Of a stretch of 64,000 nucleotides of DNA, positions 11,477 to 23,240 are shown piece by piece. The notes beneath the pieces were generated by a model, which saw nothing but the letters and a program-made list of their open reading frames with translations, did not search any database and was not told where the DNA came from. Location of the stretch: contig CAKOGP040000335.1 in the NCBI GenBank assembly GCA_933822405.4, forward strand, positions 186,001-250,000. The letters run 5' to 3'. Position 1 is the stretch's first letter. The number at the start of each line of letters is the position of its first letter. Both the position numbers and the translations under genes were made by a program. Source of the stretch: Cylindrotheca closterium. Its lineage: Eukaryota; Bacillariophyta; Bacillariophyceae; Bacillariales; Bacillariaceae.

Positions 11477-12970
11477 ATGAATCTCAAGAGTTTGGCTTCC
11501 TTGCTCATCACAGTGGCTCATTTCAAAGTATCAAGTGGAATGACTATAAACAAGTTGCAGAGTCGTCGATACGTTGGCTTTGATCTAGGTACTTCCGGTG
11601 CCCGAATATCGGTGATTGAACAAGAAGAACAAGACCAATCCAACTATCGAGAAGTTCACGCCGAATCGATAAAATGGAATGGGAGCGATGCCTATGATGA
11701 TGCGAACTCATGGATGAATGCGGTACATAGCCTTCTTCGTGGAGCATCCATTAGTTTGGGTGGATTGAATTCGGTGGCCTCCATTTGTGTCTCGGGAACA
11801 TCTGCCAGCTGTTTGCTCATGGACCGAACGACAATGGAGGTAACTCGCAAGCCTCGCATGTACAACTATGACGTTATTGGAAGTACCAAGGACGACAAAA
11901 ATGCCAAAGAAGCAATGGAGTTGCTGGAGAAGCATGCCCCACCAAAACACACGGCTCGTGCTCGCACTGGATCTTTGGCCAAACTGTTGACTTGGATCAA
12001 GGAAGAACCTCTTTCGGAGAATGAAGTCCTGTGTCATCAATCTGACTATGTTTCGCAGAAAATAATGGGTAAATCGACAGAATTAGTGTCCAGTGATTGG
12101 CATAATTGTCTCAAACTGGGGTACGACGTGAAAAACACAAAATGGCCCACTTGGATGGCAGACTGCTTCACTGAAGCTGGTTATTCGGATGCACTCTCTG
12201 AAAATGGTATTCTCCCCTTGGAGATTGTATCGCCTGGTGCTAGAATGGGAGTCATCCACAATGAAGTGGCCCGGGAGCTGGGTCTCCCAGACGACTGCGT
12301 CATCGTGGGTGGGACTACGGATTCGAATGCTGCGTTTTTTGCTGCAGCTGGCACCAGACCCGCTGTTGGAACGGCCGTCACCTCCCTAGGAAGTACGCTG
12401 GCAATGAAACAAATGAGTCACGAATATGTGGAAGATGCATCCAGAGGTGTCTACAGTCACCGTTTTCCAAGCTTTGAAGAATCCGAGGATGCGACATGGT
12501 TGGTCGGAGGAGCTAGCAATGTTGGTTGCGCCATTTTGAGAAAACTGGAATTTAGCAATGACGAACTTGCCAGTTTGAGTAAGGAAATTGATCCAACTAA
12601 AGACAGTCCACTGGAATACTACCCACTGGTTAAACCTGGAGAGCGATTCCCAACGGCAGACTCTGATAAGCAGCCAGTCTTGGAGCCAGTTCCAGCCGAT
12701 CGAAAAGACTACCTACATGGCATATTGCAGGGTATCAGTGACGTAGAACGAGATGGCTTTGAGGTTCTCCAAGAGCTTGGGGCACCACCACCTACAATCG
12801 TTTGGACCTGTGGAGGTGGGTCGAACAACGATGTGTGGAGTGAAATGAGGGAGCGACGATTAGTAACGAAATTTGACAATCCAGACATCAAGGTTAAAAA
12901 GGCAGAATGTACAGAGGCGTCCTATGGCGCAGCACTTTTAGCTGCAGCTACATTTATTGAGTGTAGATAA
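11477..12970 (+). CDS. FGGY-family carbohydrate kinase, D-ribulokinase-like
   Basis: This 497-aa intronless protein has the FGGY sugar-kinase architecture. The N-terminal phosphate-binding loop is GFDLGTSGARISVI, followed by a second nucleotide-contacting segment GGTTDSNAAFFAAAG and a C-terminal glycine-rich adenosine motif WTCGGGSNNDVWSEM. The GFDLGTSGAR form and overall length match the plant XK1/cyanobacterial group, characterised as D-ribulose kinases rather than true xylulokinases. Substrate is inferred from that similarity. The first 20 residues are hydrophobic (MNLKSLASLLITVAHF) and could be a targeting signal, but the phenylalanine motif of diatom plastid proteins is not clear, so location is open. 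Its stop lies 12 bp from the convergent phosphoesterase gene. Confidence 0.9.
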   Translation: MNLKSLASLLITVAHFKVSSGMTINKLQSRRYVGFDLGTSGARISVIEQEEQDQSNYREVHAESIKWNGSDAYDDANSWMNAVHSLLRGASISLGGLNSVASICVSGTSASCLLMDRTTMEVTRKPRMYNYDVIGSTKDDKNAKEAMELLEKHAPPKHTARARTGSLAKLLTWIKEEPLSENEVLCHQSDYVSQKIMGKSTELVSSDWHNCLKLGYDVKNTKWPTWMADCFTEAGYSDALSENGILPLEIVSPGARMGVIHNEVARELGLPDDCVIVGGTTDSNAAFFAAAGTRPAVGTAVTSLGSTLAMKQMSHEYVEDASRGVYSHRFPSFEESEDATWLVGGASNVGCAILRKLEFSNDELASLSKEIDPTKDSPLEYYPLVKPGERFPTADSDKQPVLEPVPADRKDYLHGILQGISDVERDGFEVLQELGAPPPTIVWTCGGGSNNDVWSEMRERRLVTKFDNPDIKVKKAECTEASYGAALLAAATFIECR

Positions 12971-12982
12971 CCTTTAACTTTT

Positions 12983-14215
12983 CTACTTATATGATTGTGC
13001 ATATAGCTTGGCAAGTGCCCTCTTTAGCTCTGCACATACTTTGCGATCCCGATGTAGGTGAAACAGGTTCACAATATCTTCATAAGCATCTTCAGTGAAT
13101 AACTGATTTCCACTTGGCATTTCCTGCATTTTCTCATCATCGTCTCTAATGGCATTGGCAATCAGATCAAAGCTCTCGTTGCTGCACCATTCCACAAATT
13201 CTGTTGGGTTCATAATGCAATTGGGACGAACGATTTTCGGTGGCTGAGTTGTATCGATTGGCAAATCAACCACAACTGGATAGTTAATTGCTTGATAAGA
13301 AATATTCAGGTTACTCGCATTGATGTACAACGTTTTGGAATCGTACGTCACCCCTGCTCCTTCATGAATGTGACCAAAGATGTGGACTCGTGGAACTATT
13401 CGTTCCTGTAATTCCATCAAAAGGTCGTAACATCCAGCTCGTACCCCATTAGAGGTGAAGTCTCCCCGTCCCAAAGGAGGACCATGAGTGATCAAAACAT
13501 CGGTAAAGTTTGGAATCAATTTCCATTTTGCCATAATTTCCTTCCCACGATAAAGGTTGAAGGCCCAGCCAAAGAAGAAGGGAGACCAAGGAGACCCGTA
13601 AAACTCAATACCACGTTGGGAAGTATAAGAAGAATCCTCCAGGTACTCACAGTTCCGAATGGAATCCTTGGCATCTTGAATGTCAAAGGGTTGTCGTCGA
13701 TGAAATCGTTTCCAATTTTCCTTGTAAAATTCTGCATGCAATGGAAGATCGTGGTTGCCTGCAATGCAAATGACTTCGGCAAAGCCAGATTCTTCAAAGT
13801 AGGCACTCAAATCCTTCATACTTCCAGTTTCTCCACTCTTTGAGAAGTCTCCGCCATGAATCAAAATGTCTCCAGGCGGCAACTCCACCTCTCGGTGTTT
13901 TCCATGGGTATCCGACATGCATACGAGCCTCACAGAGTTGGGATCCTTCTTGGCAGAATCAGCATAAGGGAGGTCAGCAAAGGTTTGATCGGAAGATATC
14001 TGCCTCCAAGCTTCATCTGGATCTTTAGATAAGGACCTGGAAGGTTCCTTGGTGGAGGTCTGAAACACGCCTCTCTCCTGTTGTTTGGATTCCGTTTGGA
14101 AACTGTTTTCTTCTTTTGCTTCATCTTCTAATGATGACGAGCTTCTGTCACTGTCGCTGTCACTGTCACTGTCACTGTCACTGTCACTGTCACTGTCACC
14201 TTTCCAAAACTTCAT
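12983..14215 (-). CDS. MPPED1/2-like calcineurin-type metallophosphoesterase
   Basis: This 410-aa intronless protein has all five blocks of the calcineurin-like phosphoesterase fold: MSDTHG, GGDFSKSG, AGNHD, THGPP and FGHIHE. The spacing and the THGPPLGRGD context match the MPPED1/MPPED2 (UPF0046) group, which hydrolyses cyclic nucleotides slowly in animals and has unclear roles elsewhere. The protein opens with MKFWKG followed by eight or nine Ser-Asp pairs, coded by a TGTCAC repeat, then an acidic, Gln/Ser-rich linker of about 90 residues before the enzyme core. The C-terminal 80 residues are helical. The SD run could be a phosphorylation (CK2) target and is likely to vary in length between alleles. 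Confidence 0.9.
   Translation of the reverse strand: MKFWKGDSDSDSDSDSDSDSDSDRSSSSLEDEAKEENSFQTESKQQERGVFQTSTKEPSRSLSKDPDEAWRQISSDQTFADLPYADSAKKDPNSVRLVCMSDTHGKHREVELPPGDILIHGGDFSKSGETGSMKDLSAYFEESGFAEVICIAGNHDLPLHAEFYKENWKRFHRRQPFDIQDAKDSIRNCEYLEDSSYTSQRGIEFYGSPWSPFFFGWAFNLYRGKEIMAKWKLIPNFTDVLITHGPPLGRGDFTSNGVRAGCYDLLMELQERIVPRVHIFGHIHEGAGVTYDSKTLYINASNLNISYQAINYPVVVDLPIDTTQPPKIVRPNCIMNPTEFVEWCSNESFDLIANAIRDDDEKMQEMPSGNQLFTEDAYEDIVNLFHLHRDRKVCAELKRALAKLYAQSYK
14151..14202. repeat. TGTCAC microsatellite inside coding sequence
   Basis: The hexamer TGTCAC is repeated about eight times. On the minus strand it encodes the Ser-Asp run at the N-terminus of the metallophosphoesterase. The unit is a multiple of three, so length changes would keep the frame. 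Confidence 0.85.
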
Positions 14216-14801
14216 TGTTGCTAACTATATGGCAGTTACGCTATTGCCGCTTTGCGATTTATAATCCAAGTCCGTCATTGGGATCTTATGGTTTGAAACT
14301 TGCCTACAAAAATACATGACCTAAATCCAAACGTACCATCGTTGTCTGGCCGTCGTTTCATGTATTCAATCAATGGAGTCGGAGCCGGGATTTGCACGCT
14401 CGGTCAAGCAGCAAAACATTGGATCTCAAAGTTGGAATCCCGGTTCCAACACCGACAATCGGAAGGAACGGACCATGTGAGGTGTTACGCACGAATAAAA
14501 AGCGATAAATGATAGATTTTAGATGCTATTCAATGGCTTTGAGTTGGCTAATGCTCTAAAACATGTAAAGAATACAAGTACATCATGGTGGTCAGTATAA
14601 ACGAAACAACCATCCTATAGCCAAGCCACCTTGTTCCAACCAAAGAACCACAACTATCATACAGTAGAAACCGCAACAGATACAATAAAGTAAATAAAGT
14701 TACAAATCATGGATTACATTCCGTTAGGTCCTAGTCCTACACCAGTCCGAACATTATGCAGCTGCCGAGTAGTGCACTGCGCCCTTCTCTATTTCTAATA
14801 T
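14216..14801. other. Intergenic spacer with tRNA-length inverted repeat
   Basis: This 586-bp spacer lies between two minus-strand genes. It holds an imperfect inverted repeat at 14378-14392 / 14436-14456 (arm GTCGGAGCCGGGATT) spanning 79 nt. The arms could pair, but the internal arms and conserved bases of a tRNA are missing. No gene is supported. Confidence 0.3.
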
Positions 14802-15936
14802 TTAGTCATATTCTTCCCAGTAGCGAGTTTCGTAGATTCTGGAAAGCTTGCATCCATGCATAGAAATGACTTCTCCGTTTTTAGGGTGATGCAGCTGGGA
14901 AACACATTCCGCATCGTCTTCTGTTCGGCCCGCATGTTCGAATGGCCGAAGCTCAAATTTGGAAAGTTTTTCAAACGGAGCCCACAATTGATTGGCGTCC
15001 TTATTGTCGCACTTGACGGCTTGCATCAATCTGCGCTTCCACTCTCCAGTGTCCGCGTCGGGAGCCCCGCGTCCCATACAAATGTTGGTGCCAGCCAATC
15101 GAACTTGATGGCCAGATCCTGGATTTTCCAAGACATTAAATCGGGCACCCTGGCCCGGTCGACAACCCATAATCCAAAACATGTCACCCTCTTGACAATA
15201 TGACGAATCTCCAGTTGGATATTCTACGCAGCCGTGCTCTACACCGTCACCCTGGAATTATGGAGTTGATTCATTTGATTGTGAGAACTTGATCACCCAT
15301 AAACGAATAAATTTGGGTGTCATCCAAGAAGCTACTTACCGCTCCGTATTCGTTGCATTTGGTACATTCCACACAGTGCCAAACTTCTTGGAAAGACTCT
15401 TGCCAGTAAAACCCTCGTTGCCAGAAGAGTCGCAGCTTGAAGGAATGATTGGGATCAATGGGAGCAACAGTGGGAGAAATGGACAAGGTGGGAACCATAG
15501 AAGCCAAAGGAGTTGGGTTTTGAGTTGGTGATAGAGTGGTTGGCGACAAAGTGGGCATACTGGACGGATTATCGTCAGTAGGCTCTGCACTTCTAGTGGG
15601 TTTGCCAGTTGGCGCTCGTGTGGACACGGTGGGAGACGCAGTTGGAGCATCAGGTTCCGCTGGGGTGGGCCGAGCGGGTGGAATTGATGGTTCCGCCGGA
15701 ACTTGGTTTTCAAAGCCGTCCGTTTCTTCCTTGTTCGCTGCTGATGCCGCAGAAGAGGAGGTCTCTGTAGAGTTCTCTGGCAATACCTTGAGTGCCATCG
15801 GTATAGCCACACCCACAATAGCCAGCAAGGCAATCACGGATAGAACAATAGCCCATTTTAATAGACGACGAGTTCTATCTGCTTTCACGTCTTCTTGCTT
15901 TTCCAAATCGGGTTGTGCTTCCGCGTTGTTTGCCAT
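14802..15936 (-). CDS. Single-pass membrane protein with cysteine-containing ectodomain
   Basis: Two exons (15936-15340 and 15251-14802) join in frame (NEYGA|GDGVEHGC) across an 88-bp intron with GTAAGT and CCAG ends, giving about 348 aa. A charged cytosolic segment is followed by one membrane helix at residues 27-50 (WAIVLSVIALLAIVGVAI), with no cleavable signal, so type II topology is likely. A Pro/Thr/Ser-rich stalk of about 100 residues follows. It contains PT-type repeats (SPTTLSPTQNPTP) that would be heavily O-glycosylated. The outer domain has several Cys (ECTKCNEY, SYCQEG, IMGCRPGQGARFN) and a QLW segment that recalls beta-trefoil lectins. The PT-rich stalk plus Cys-rich head is a frequent design for diatom wall or surface proteins. 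Ligand and function are unknown. Confidence 0.8.
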
Positions 15937-17507
15937 TGTTGTACAACTTTGAGCTGAATAATCTTATGCAATGGGGATGGAAGAGTACTGTTTTACTTGA
16001 CAAAGTCAACGGTATTAATATCGTAGATCAGACTGCTGAAGCGTCGACAATCCTGCGAAATGACAGAACGGATGTAATTTACTCGGGTATTGGAGGGATC
16101 GTACATAATTGAGCAGGCGTGAGAATCGAACAGAAAAACTGGCCGGCTAGATCCTCGTTCGTTGCAAATACTTAGGGAAAGCACATGCATTTTTCCGTTC
16201 AGCTTGGAACGATCCAAAAAATTGTCAGAGTGAATCTAATATTACGTACCAGGTTCATTCAAAATTCTACGAATCAAAATGCCGCCGCCGTTTCTTTGGT
16301 TCAAATCCGGACACGTGCCGGGATTTAGTCGAGATTCAATCTTACATCTTTTTGAAGTCAGTTGACGTGTCATGTTACGATGCACACTATGTTCTTTTCT
16401 CAAGAGGCGTTGAATGCATTGAAGTCAAAATCATTCTTTGGATTCAAATTTGGCCGTGCAGGTCGAATGCGATGCACTCCAATTACGAAACGTCACTTGA
16501 GCGGGCGGTGTAGATGTAACCATCTCGGAGTTTCATATGCTGCCATTCCTCGACCTCATAGCATCATGTATACCGTACACAGGCAAGCAAGGAACGACAA
16601 GTGGCGGGAGCGGTTAACAGCTGCAGTCCTCTGACGCCAATCAGAGATACCCGATTACATGTAGTGACGACGAAATGGACAAAGCATTGATTTCTCTGGG
16701 TTTAATTACCGCTGATATATTGACAGCTGCAGGAGAAAGCAATCTGACAGTTGAACTGGCGATTATCTGGTGACCAATGCTTGCTGCAGCTTTTGGCCGA
16801 GGTACAGTACTATGATAATTACTGGTGCCTGGAACTGAATCAACCATTGCTTCATGTGGATATTGACTATCATGTTGGCTTTGATGTCAGCAGGAGTGAA
16901 GCAGATTGGGCCTTTGAACGCTGAAAACTACAATCTACCGTGTACGAACAAATGGGAGTTTAGGGTGTGAGTTCAATGTTGGACAATACAGCGGTTTCTA
17001 TAGTGTACTAGAGTTACAATCTCGCTATCTGCTTGGGAATTCATGCGACATTCAGGCATTTATGTCGCATGTAGCCACTCTTTGTTGCTACTATTTTTCG
17101 TCTTTCTACTATTAATAATTAATTGACTTGCTTATTAAAAATTAACCTGTGCTTTGGCAGAAACATTAACAATACAAGACATTCTCCTTTCTTGTTCCCT
17201 TCCCACAATCAATTCCTGTTACCTCGTACCAGGTACAAGCCTCATTCAGGGCCAAACTACTGTACGATACCGACCATCGCACAAAACGGTCTCTTGTGAG
17301 GCTCCAACAGGTAATACGTGTACGTGTACCGTGTATTATACTTGCGCATACCCACCGTGCGACAGATACGAACCCAAAATCAGAAGAATCATCATCATTG
17401 ACAATGCACGCAGAACAACATCGTAACAACAAAAAGACAATAAAAATTCTCACACTACCCATTGACACCATCCAGTAGACGATGATTTGCTAAATCCATC
17501 AGCTCAA
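15937..17507. other. Long intergenic spacer
   Basis: About 1.57 kb separates the divergent membrane-protein gene and PAN2. Short open frames here have no recognisable features. GTACC-rich tracts occur at about 17222-17335, close to PAN2, and a TTGACGTG site lies near 16362. Nothing else is supported. Confidence 0.3.
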
Positions 17508-20500
17508 ATGTCGTCTTACAGCAACCAAAATAGTGGCTACGGCCCATCTGGCCAAGGATACTTCGACGGATCTGCTGGATATTATGCCCCTGAAACTAGC
17601 CAAATGTACGCCGGACAAGGCCAAGTGTATCCACAAGATGTCGGCGGAGGCATGTATGAAGACATGAATGCTGATTCACAATATTATCCGCAATATGGTC
17701 AGTCTGGTTGGAATCAGCAAGCAGATCAAGGTTATCAAAATTGGGCCACTCCAGAAACCACCACCCGAGGATCTTATGGCTATCGATCAGAATTTACACC
17801 GCAGGTTTTTGGTTTTCCAGTTACTTCCTTGACGTTTGATGCCAGTTATGATGCCATGTACGTTGCATCGGCCACACAGTCCATGACTACTACGAGATGG
17901 AAAGCCCACCGAGCGTCCGTATTGGCAGTCCATAATATTTCCGATGGCATGTGTTACTCGTGTGTGGCAGGCCATCCTGAAGCGCCGTCTTCCACTCGGA
18001 GCCGAGTTTATGAATGTATGTATGGTATCAATAAGACTGTTCCAATGGTGCCTGGAAGACAGCATATTCCGCCACACGCGTATCGGCCGCCTTACGGGGG
18101 AAGTTCGGTCGAAACAATGGCCGCCTCGGGTGGAAAACAAGGACATATTGGAATTACGGACATGCTGTCACTGAACGAACATGCGGCTACTATTTCTCCC
18201 TCGGCAGTACGAATTCATTCCTATGGTGGTCTACAAGTGCACGATCATGATATCAGCGGAATGCTGGCAGGGACCATTCATCCGCATTCCGGGCAAGCAA
18301 CGCATATTTCGGTTGGCGGAACGAATTGTGGCGACAAGTACTCGCACCATGATATATTTTGTATGGATATATGGCAGGGTCTTCGAGTCGTCAACTCTGC
18401 GGCATTCAAGAACAAGATGCACTCGATGCAACCTAGTATCACGGCCATGGCAACCAGTCAAGAGCGAGGGGCAATAATAGCAGGTTGTGCAGACGGCAAG
18501 TTACGAATCATGGATGGATCCTTGCGAGAGATTGCTACAGTAAAGAGTCATGTCGGTGGTGTTTCAAGCATGAGTGTCTCTCCTGACGGCATGTTGATTG
18601 CAACCACGGGGTACAGTTCCCGGGTGGCCGCCAACAAGGAGACCAGCATCCTCTACGGCTTCCCGGATACTCGAGTATATGTTTATGATATGCGATATTT
18701 GGGCCGAGGAGGCACACCACACATGTTTGCCGGGGTCGGAAGCTGCCCTCGCCACGTGTCATTTATTCCAGATGTTGAAAGTATGGCATCGAATCGTATG
18801 TTGGTGGCGAGTGGTCAAGCCGGTGGTGGTTTGCAGATACTCGTCCCCTTCCAAGAACCCGATGACAAGTCAACAAGCTTCTTTGCGGCACAACTCGCTC
18901 AAGGCGAATCCATAAGTGCAATGGAAGCATCAGAAGATCAACTAGCGCTTGGAACTTCTGACGGCCGTGTTTTGATGTACAAATTAGCAGGATACAAAGC
19001 AAAAACAAAGCTTCGTGCAACTTCTGCGGCATTTGTCCCGGCGCCACCTCGTCCAAAGGCAAAGAAGGCACTCGATATGACTAAGCTATACGAGCAACCA
19101 GTGACAGCTCTACCGATTGATCCCACTATCCTATGTCGCAATGCTGATCCGGGAAGACGAAATGGCAATGATGAACAAACAAAGTCTGTATTTTCTACTT
19201 ATGTTCTGCAAAGCATACCAAAAGTGTCACCTACGGGATTCTCTCTCGAAAACTCGGTTGCTTCGTTTGGATCAATCGCTGGGAAACCAATTTTGTACCC
19301 TGCGAAAAGGACTGTTTCGGAGTCTTTTCTGAAGGAAGCAGCTTCGGGTGAAGGAGATTTCTTACTTACCATACCGACATCGAAGCTTGATTTGGACATT
19401 ATGGAAAATCATGCGTCGCAACCGAAACGGAGGAATCCCAAAAAGGTGCCTCAACCACCAAAACTAAATCCAAACAAGCTCTTGCACTGTCCCAAGCTAT
19501 CGTCGTTGTGCTACGAGGATGGACTGAATGGACGGCGAAGGCGAAAGGGATCAACGGGCGATGGAAAGGTAAGTACATCTTTTTCTGATGTGCACGATGT
19601 TTAGGTCAATGTGACGCTCAACAAACTTATATTTCGAACCAGAATGAGATTCCAGCTCGCTATCGACGTCAAGTCAGGCCCAACTTCAAAACTGCTGGTG
19701 TCTTTGACCCAGCTGATTACAACGATACAGGGCTCTTTCCGGCATGGGACTATCCGTCCACAATGCCAAACGCATTTGCTTCCCCGGTGTTGCTGTTGCT
19801 CTATTTTGTCCCTGAAATTCGGTCAGCAGTTTTGAACGCTCAAGTACCAGAAAAATCTTGGTCGTCAACTGCTTTTGAGAATGCGTTGTCTCCGGAGCTT
19901 GGATTTCTTTTCCATCAAATCGAAAGTTTGTATAGCTGTGCACTTTCGCATCCCAGTAAACCCAATTCAAATCAGCTGCGTCCGAAGCTTCGAACGTGGG
20001 TGCCGTCAAACTTCTTGACAGCAATGGCAGGAATGCCAGAAGCCGAGCAGCTTCAAGTTCTTGACGGCTCCCCAGCCGCTGTTGATCCGCCTCGGAGACC
20101 AGAAGCCTTCTACCGTTTCATCGCCTACCAATTGGACAAGGAGCTTTCAAGGAATTCCGAGAAGAAACTAATGGATTCGCTTCATGGTCTGGATTTTATG
20201 AGCGTGAACCAGTTCGTGTCGGAATCCACGCTCTCGTCACAATCTACAACTAGAGTGCTGACAGTTGATTTTGCATATGGCTGTTTCACTCGCGATGCGG
20301 AGAAGAAGACTGATATTCATTTTACTACTGTGCTCAAGCATTCGCTTAGCAGAGAAACGCGCCTACGAGCATGGAACAAAAAGTCAAAAGCTTACGAAAC
20401 AATTGTACAACGGAAGATAGCTACGTCGTTGCCCGAAATCTTGACTCTCTCGGGAGCTTGTGCAGGAAGGAAAGAAGAAGATGGTCTGTGGATCTGGCGA

Positions 20501-21859
20501 ACCGATGACGGTGGCAATCCATGGGTACCTGAAATTGTAGAGATTGAGCTTCTTGAAGATGGTAACGTTACCGTCAGTGAGATGCGAATGAAGGAAGATG
20601 GGGAGATAGAGAAAGTTCGTTCGACAGACAAGTCGTCTGCATTGCCAGAAGCCGTATCAAAACTGGTCAGCGAGGTCTCCTCGAAGCAAAAGCTCCGCTA
20701 TCGCTTGGATGCAGTCTTGTCCTTTGTGTCCGACGAAGGCGCTGGTGATTTTGAAGATTCCGAGCACCCTGGTCATCATATTCTGCATGCTCGAATCAAC
20801 CAAGACCATAAGAAACGCGCACTTCTATGTCAAAAGCTAGAAATCGCAAAGGTAATGGACTCCATGGATCGGTCCAAATTGGTCTTGTCATCTTGTATCA
20901 CCCCTGATACACTGCAGAAACGTTCCGAAGCGATAGAGACAAAGCTATCATGTCTATCAGAGAATGAGAATGATTGGATACTGTTCAATGGGTTTTCAGC
21001 TACAAAGACGATTGGTGACGATGCAAGAGCATTTCACGTTCCATTCAAGGAGCCATGTTTGGTTGTTTTCCGAGCGATGGCAGACTCGGACGATAAAGAA
21101 GATAACGAGATGCAAGAAAAAGCTGTCTCGATTTCTCCAGACGTTATGAATGCACGATCGCTGTCCTCAGCAACATCTGTTAAGAAGCAAGAAGCCTTTG
21201 ACCCGGCGACTGTATCACCAGGAATGCTGATAGCATTTGATGCAGAATTTGTCTCAGTCCAGGAGGAAGAAGCAGCTTTGACCGATTCTGGTTCTAAGGT
21301 AATCTTACGGGAAACAAGGCATGCCATAGCTAGAATATCAGTCATCGACTGCAAGAGTCGAGGCACGATCCTCGATGATCATGTTCTCCCGCGTGAGCGC
21401 GTTGAAGACTACCTTACTCGATTCAGTGGAATCGTTGCGGAAGATTTGGATCCTACAAAGTCGCCACATAACTTGATCTCCACACGTTGTGCATATCTGA
21501 AGCTACGATACTTAATGGAACAGGGTTGCATCTTCTTGGGTCATGGGTTGAGGAAAGACTTTGCAAATGTCAACCTTGTTGTTCCTCCAAATCAAGTCAT
21601 TGATACAGTTGAGATCTTCCATCAGCCTGGAAGGCGATATATCTCGCTCCGATTCCTAGTGAACTACGTGCTAAAGCGAGACATGCAACAAGACGTTCAT
21701 GATTCTGTTGAAGATGCATTGGCAGCCTTTGAACTGTACGAGATTGCGCTAGAATGGAAAAAGGATAACGTTTTTGACAAGAAGCTCCAAGAAATCTATA
21801 CATATGGAAGCCAAACTGATTGGAAGCTAGGAATCAAAACGAAGGATAAAGGATTTTAA
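17508..21859 (+). CDS. PAN2: PAN2, catalytic subunit of the PAN2-PAN3 deadenylase
   Basis: Two exons (17508-19568 and 19643-21859), separated by a 74-bp intron (GTAAGT...CCAG), give about 1425 aa. The order of domains is that of PAN2. An N-terminal WD40 propeller (about nt 17780-18990) is followed by the linker that wraps PAN3. Next comes an inactive ubiquitin-hydrolase-like domain, reached through the family sequence EIPARYRR and MPNAFASPVLLLLYF. The C-terminal DEDD exonuclease has FDAEFV, GHGLRKDF and HDSVEDA supplying the acidic and His residues. PAN2 trims poly(A) tails in the cytoplasm, in P-bodies. The first ATG is 17508; the frame is open earlier but without ATG. The first 90 residues are Tyr/Gly/Gln-rich and prion-like, which is not typical of PAN2. 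Confidence 0.96.
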
Positions 21860-22129
21860 AAATTTAAAAGTAGCTAGGAATAAACATCAGAATTTGGTGT
21901 TCGTTTTCAACAGAATCTATCCGTTGATGGTGCCATGACAAAACTGAGGCCCACGCAAAGGATCTTAATCGGTTGAGGAGTCCTAACACTTTGACAGGAG
22001 ACAATTTGTGTGAAACTTGGGTTAGCATTGTAAAGTTTAATCTAATTTAGTGGTTTCCCACAGCGTTTGTACATATAGATGTATTCATCATATTAGCGAT
22101 TCGGGTTTTTGACCATTGTGATTTCACAA

Positions 22130-22384
22130 CTACATGGTGTAATTCGATCGATCAGAGACCACAGAGGAAGATTCGTCAGAGCTTCCGGACATCATTGATT
22201 CTTGGTACTGGTAGTATCTACTTCGGTGGTCTGGGGAGTATCTAAATGCTCCCTTGAGTCGTCTTGGGTTTGTAAGCTCCATCACAACCTCTTCATGTGT
22301 TTCTGGCTTTGGCTTTGTAAGAAGGTAAATTAGGGCGCTGGTGCCGACCAATGCAGATACTTGGGCTCCGAGATCCATAATCAT
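22130..22384 (-). CDS. Small hypothetical membrane protein
   Basis: This is an 84-aa frame with a good ATG context and one N-terminal hydrophobic helix (residues 4-20, LGAQVSALVGTSALIYLL). A charged segment and a Ser/Tyr-rich tail follow. No family is recognised. It is short, and its only support is the membrane helix plus a plausible composition, so it may be spurious. It lies convergent to PAN2 with a 270-bp gap. Confidence 0.4.
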   Translation of the reverse strand: MIMDLGAQVSALVGTSALIYLLTKPKPETHEEVVMELTNPRRLKGAFRYSPDHRSRYYQYQESMMSGSSDESSSVVSDRSNYTM

Positions 22385-23240
22385 ATTGAGTTGAGTTTAC
22401 AGAAGATGTGTCGAAGTCACTTGGAGGCAACAATGATGAAAGGATGTGGTTATTGCTTCGTTGACGTTTTCAAGTTTATAAGAGCAACGTATTGTGATGT
22501 CAATACTTTGACTGCTTTTTAACGAAAAAATACTTTTTTATCACCTATGTAAGCGTTGGTGTCAAGTGTGGACAATGATGCCAGGTAGTGTCAGGTTGTG
22601 TCAGGTTTGACAAGAGAGTTCTGGCACCCTACAGTAATGGATAGCTGGTTCGGCAGTGAGCGATAGCGAGAAATGCCAGACAGTGAAATTCAGGAGCTCT
22701 GCGCGGTTTTGCACCAAAAATCGAAGGACTTGACACCAAACCCATAGTAGCAGGGGTTGTCTCGCCGATGTTTCGGTGGTACCAAATATTCGAGTAGTAA
22801 TACGAGGGGGTTGCATTTTTGTTGTAAATTCCGGCGGTGTGACATGTACCAGACACTTTGACAGCTGTTTGACACTTCTGACTTAGCAGGGACCCCTGAA
22901 TAAAGACCATCGCCCACAATGCAGTTTCAGCCACAACGAGCGAAGGAGTTTAGATTCCGCAGATCGGAAAGTCGCAATACCTACGGTGGTACCGGTGCCA
23001 GTACTAGGTATCAGGTACAGGTACAGGTACAGGTACAGGTACAGGTACTCGAACCGTACCTGGTACCGGGTACCTGGTACCATACAGTACAGTCTGTACG
23101 TCACAAAAAACAGAAAAAAGGGAGGAGAGAGAACTTGAAACTAGTCAGGAACCAATGGTGAGATAGTACCGGTATGTGTTTTTAAAATGCAAGAGCTGAG
23201 ATCTATCTCCCTCTACATATGCAGAGATTCCTTTTGTATA
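22385..23240. repeat. Intergenic region with GTACAG/GGTACC repeats
   Basis: This 856-bp spacer contains a dense GTACC/GGTACC tract at about 22985-23095, including a tandem GTACAG hexamer array at about 23014-23047 followed by the palindromes TGGTACCGGGTACC and CTGGTACC. Similar palindromic tracts occur in other spacers of the window. No gene is supported. Confidence 0.6.

Noticed and set aside
14378..14457. Possible tRNA on either strand
   Set aside because: The ends can pair like an acceptor stem, but D-, anticodon and T-arms do not fold and the invariant T-loop bases are absent.
16290..16335. GGTTCAAATCC, a T-arm-like sequence
   Set aside because: It resembles a tRNA T-loop, but no matching 5' acceptor stem occurs at the required distance.
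22553..22880. Possible MITE with GTGTCAGG/GACAC ends
   Set aside because: The ends are only loosely complementary, and no clear terminal repeat or duplication could be defined.
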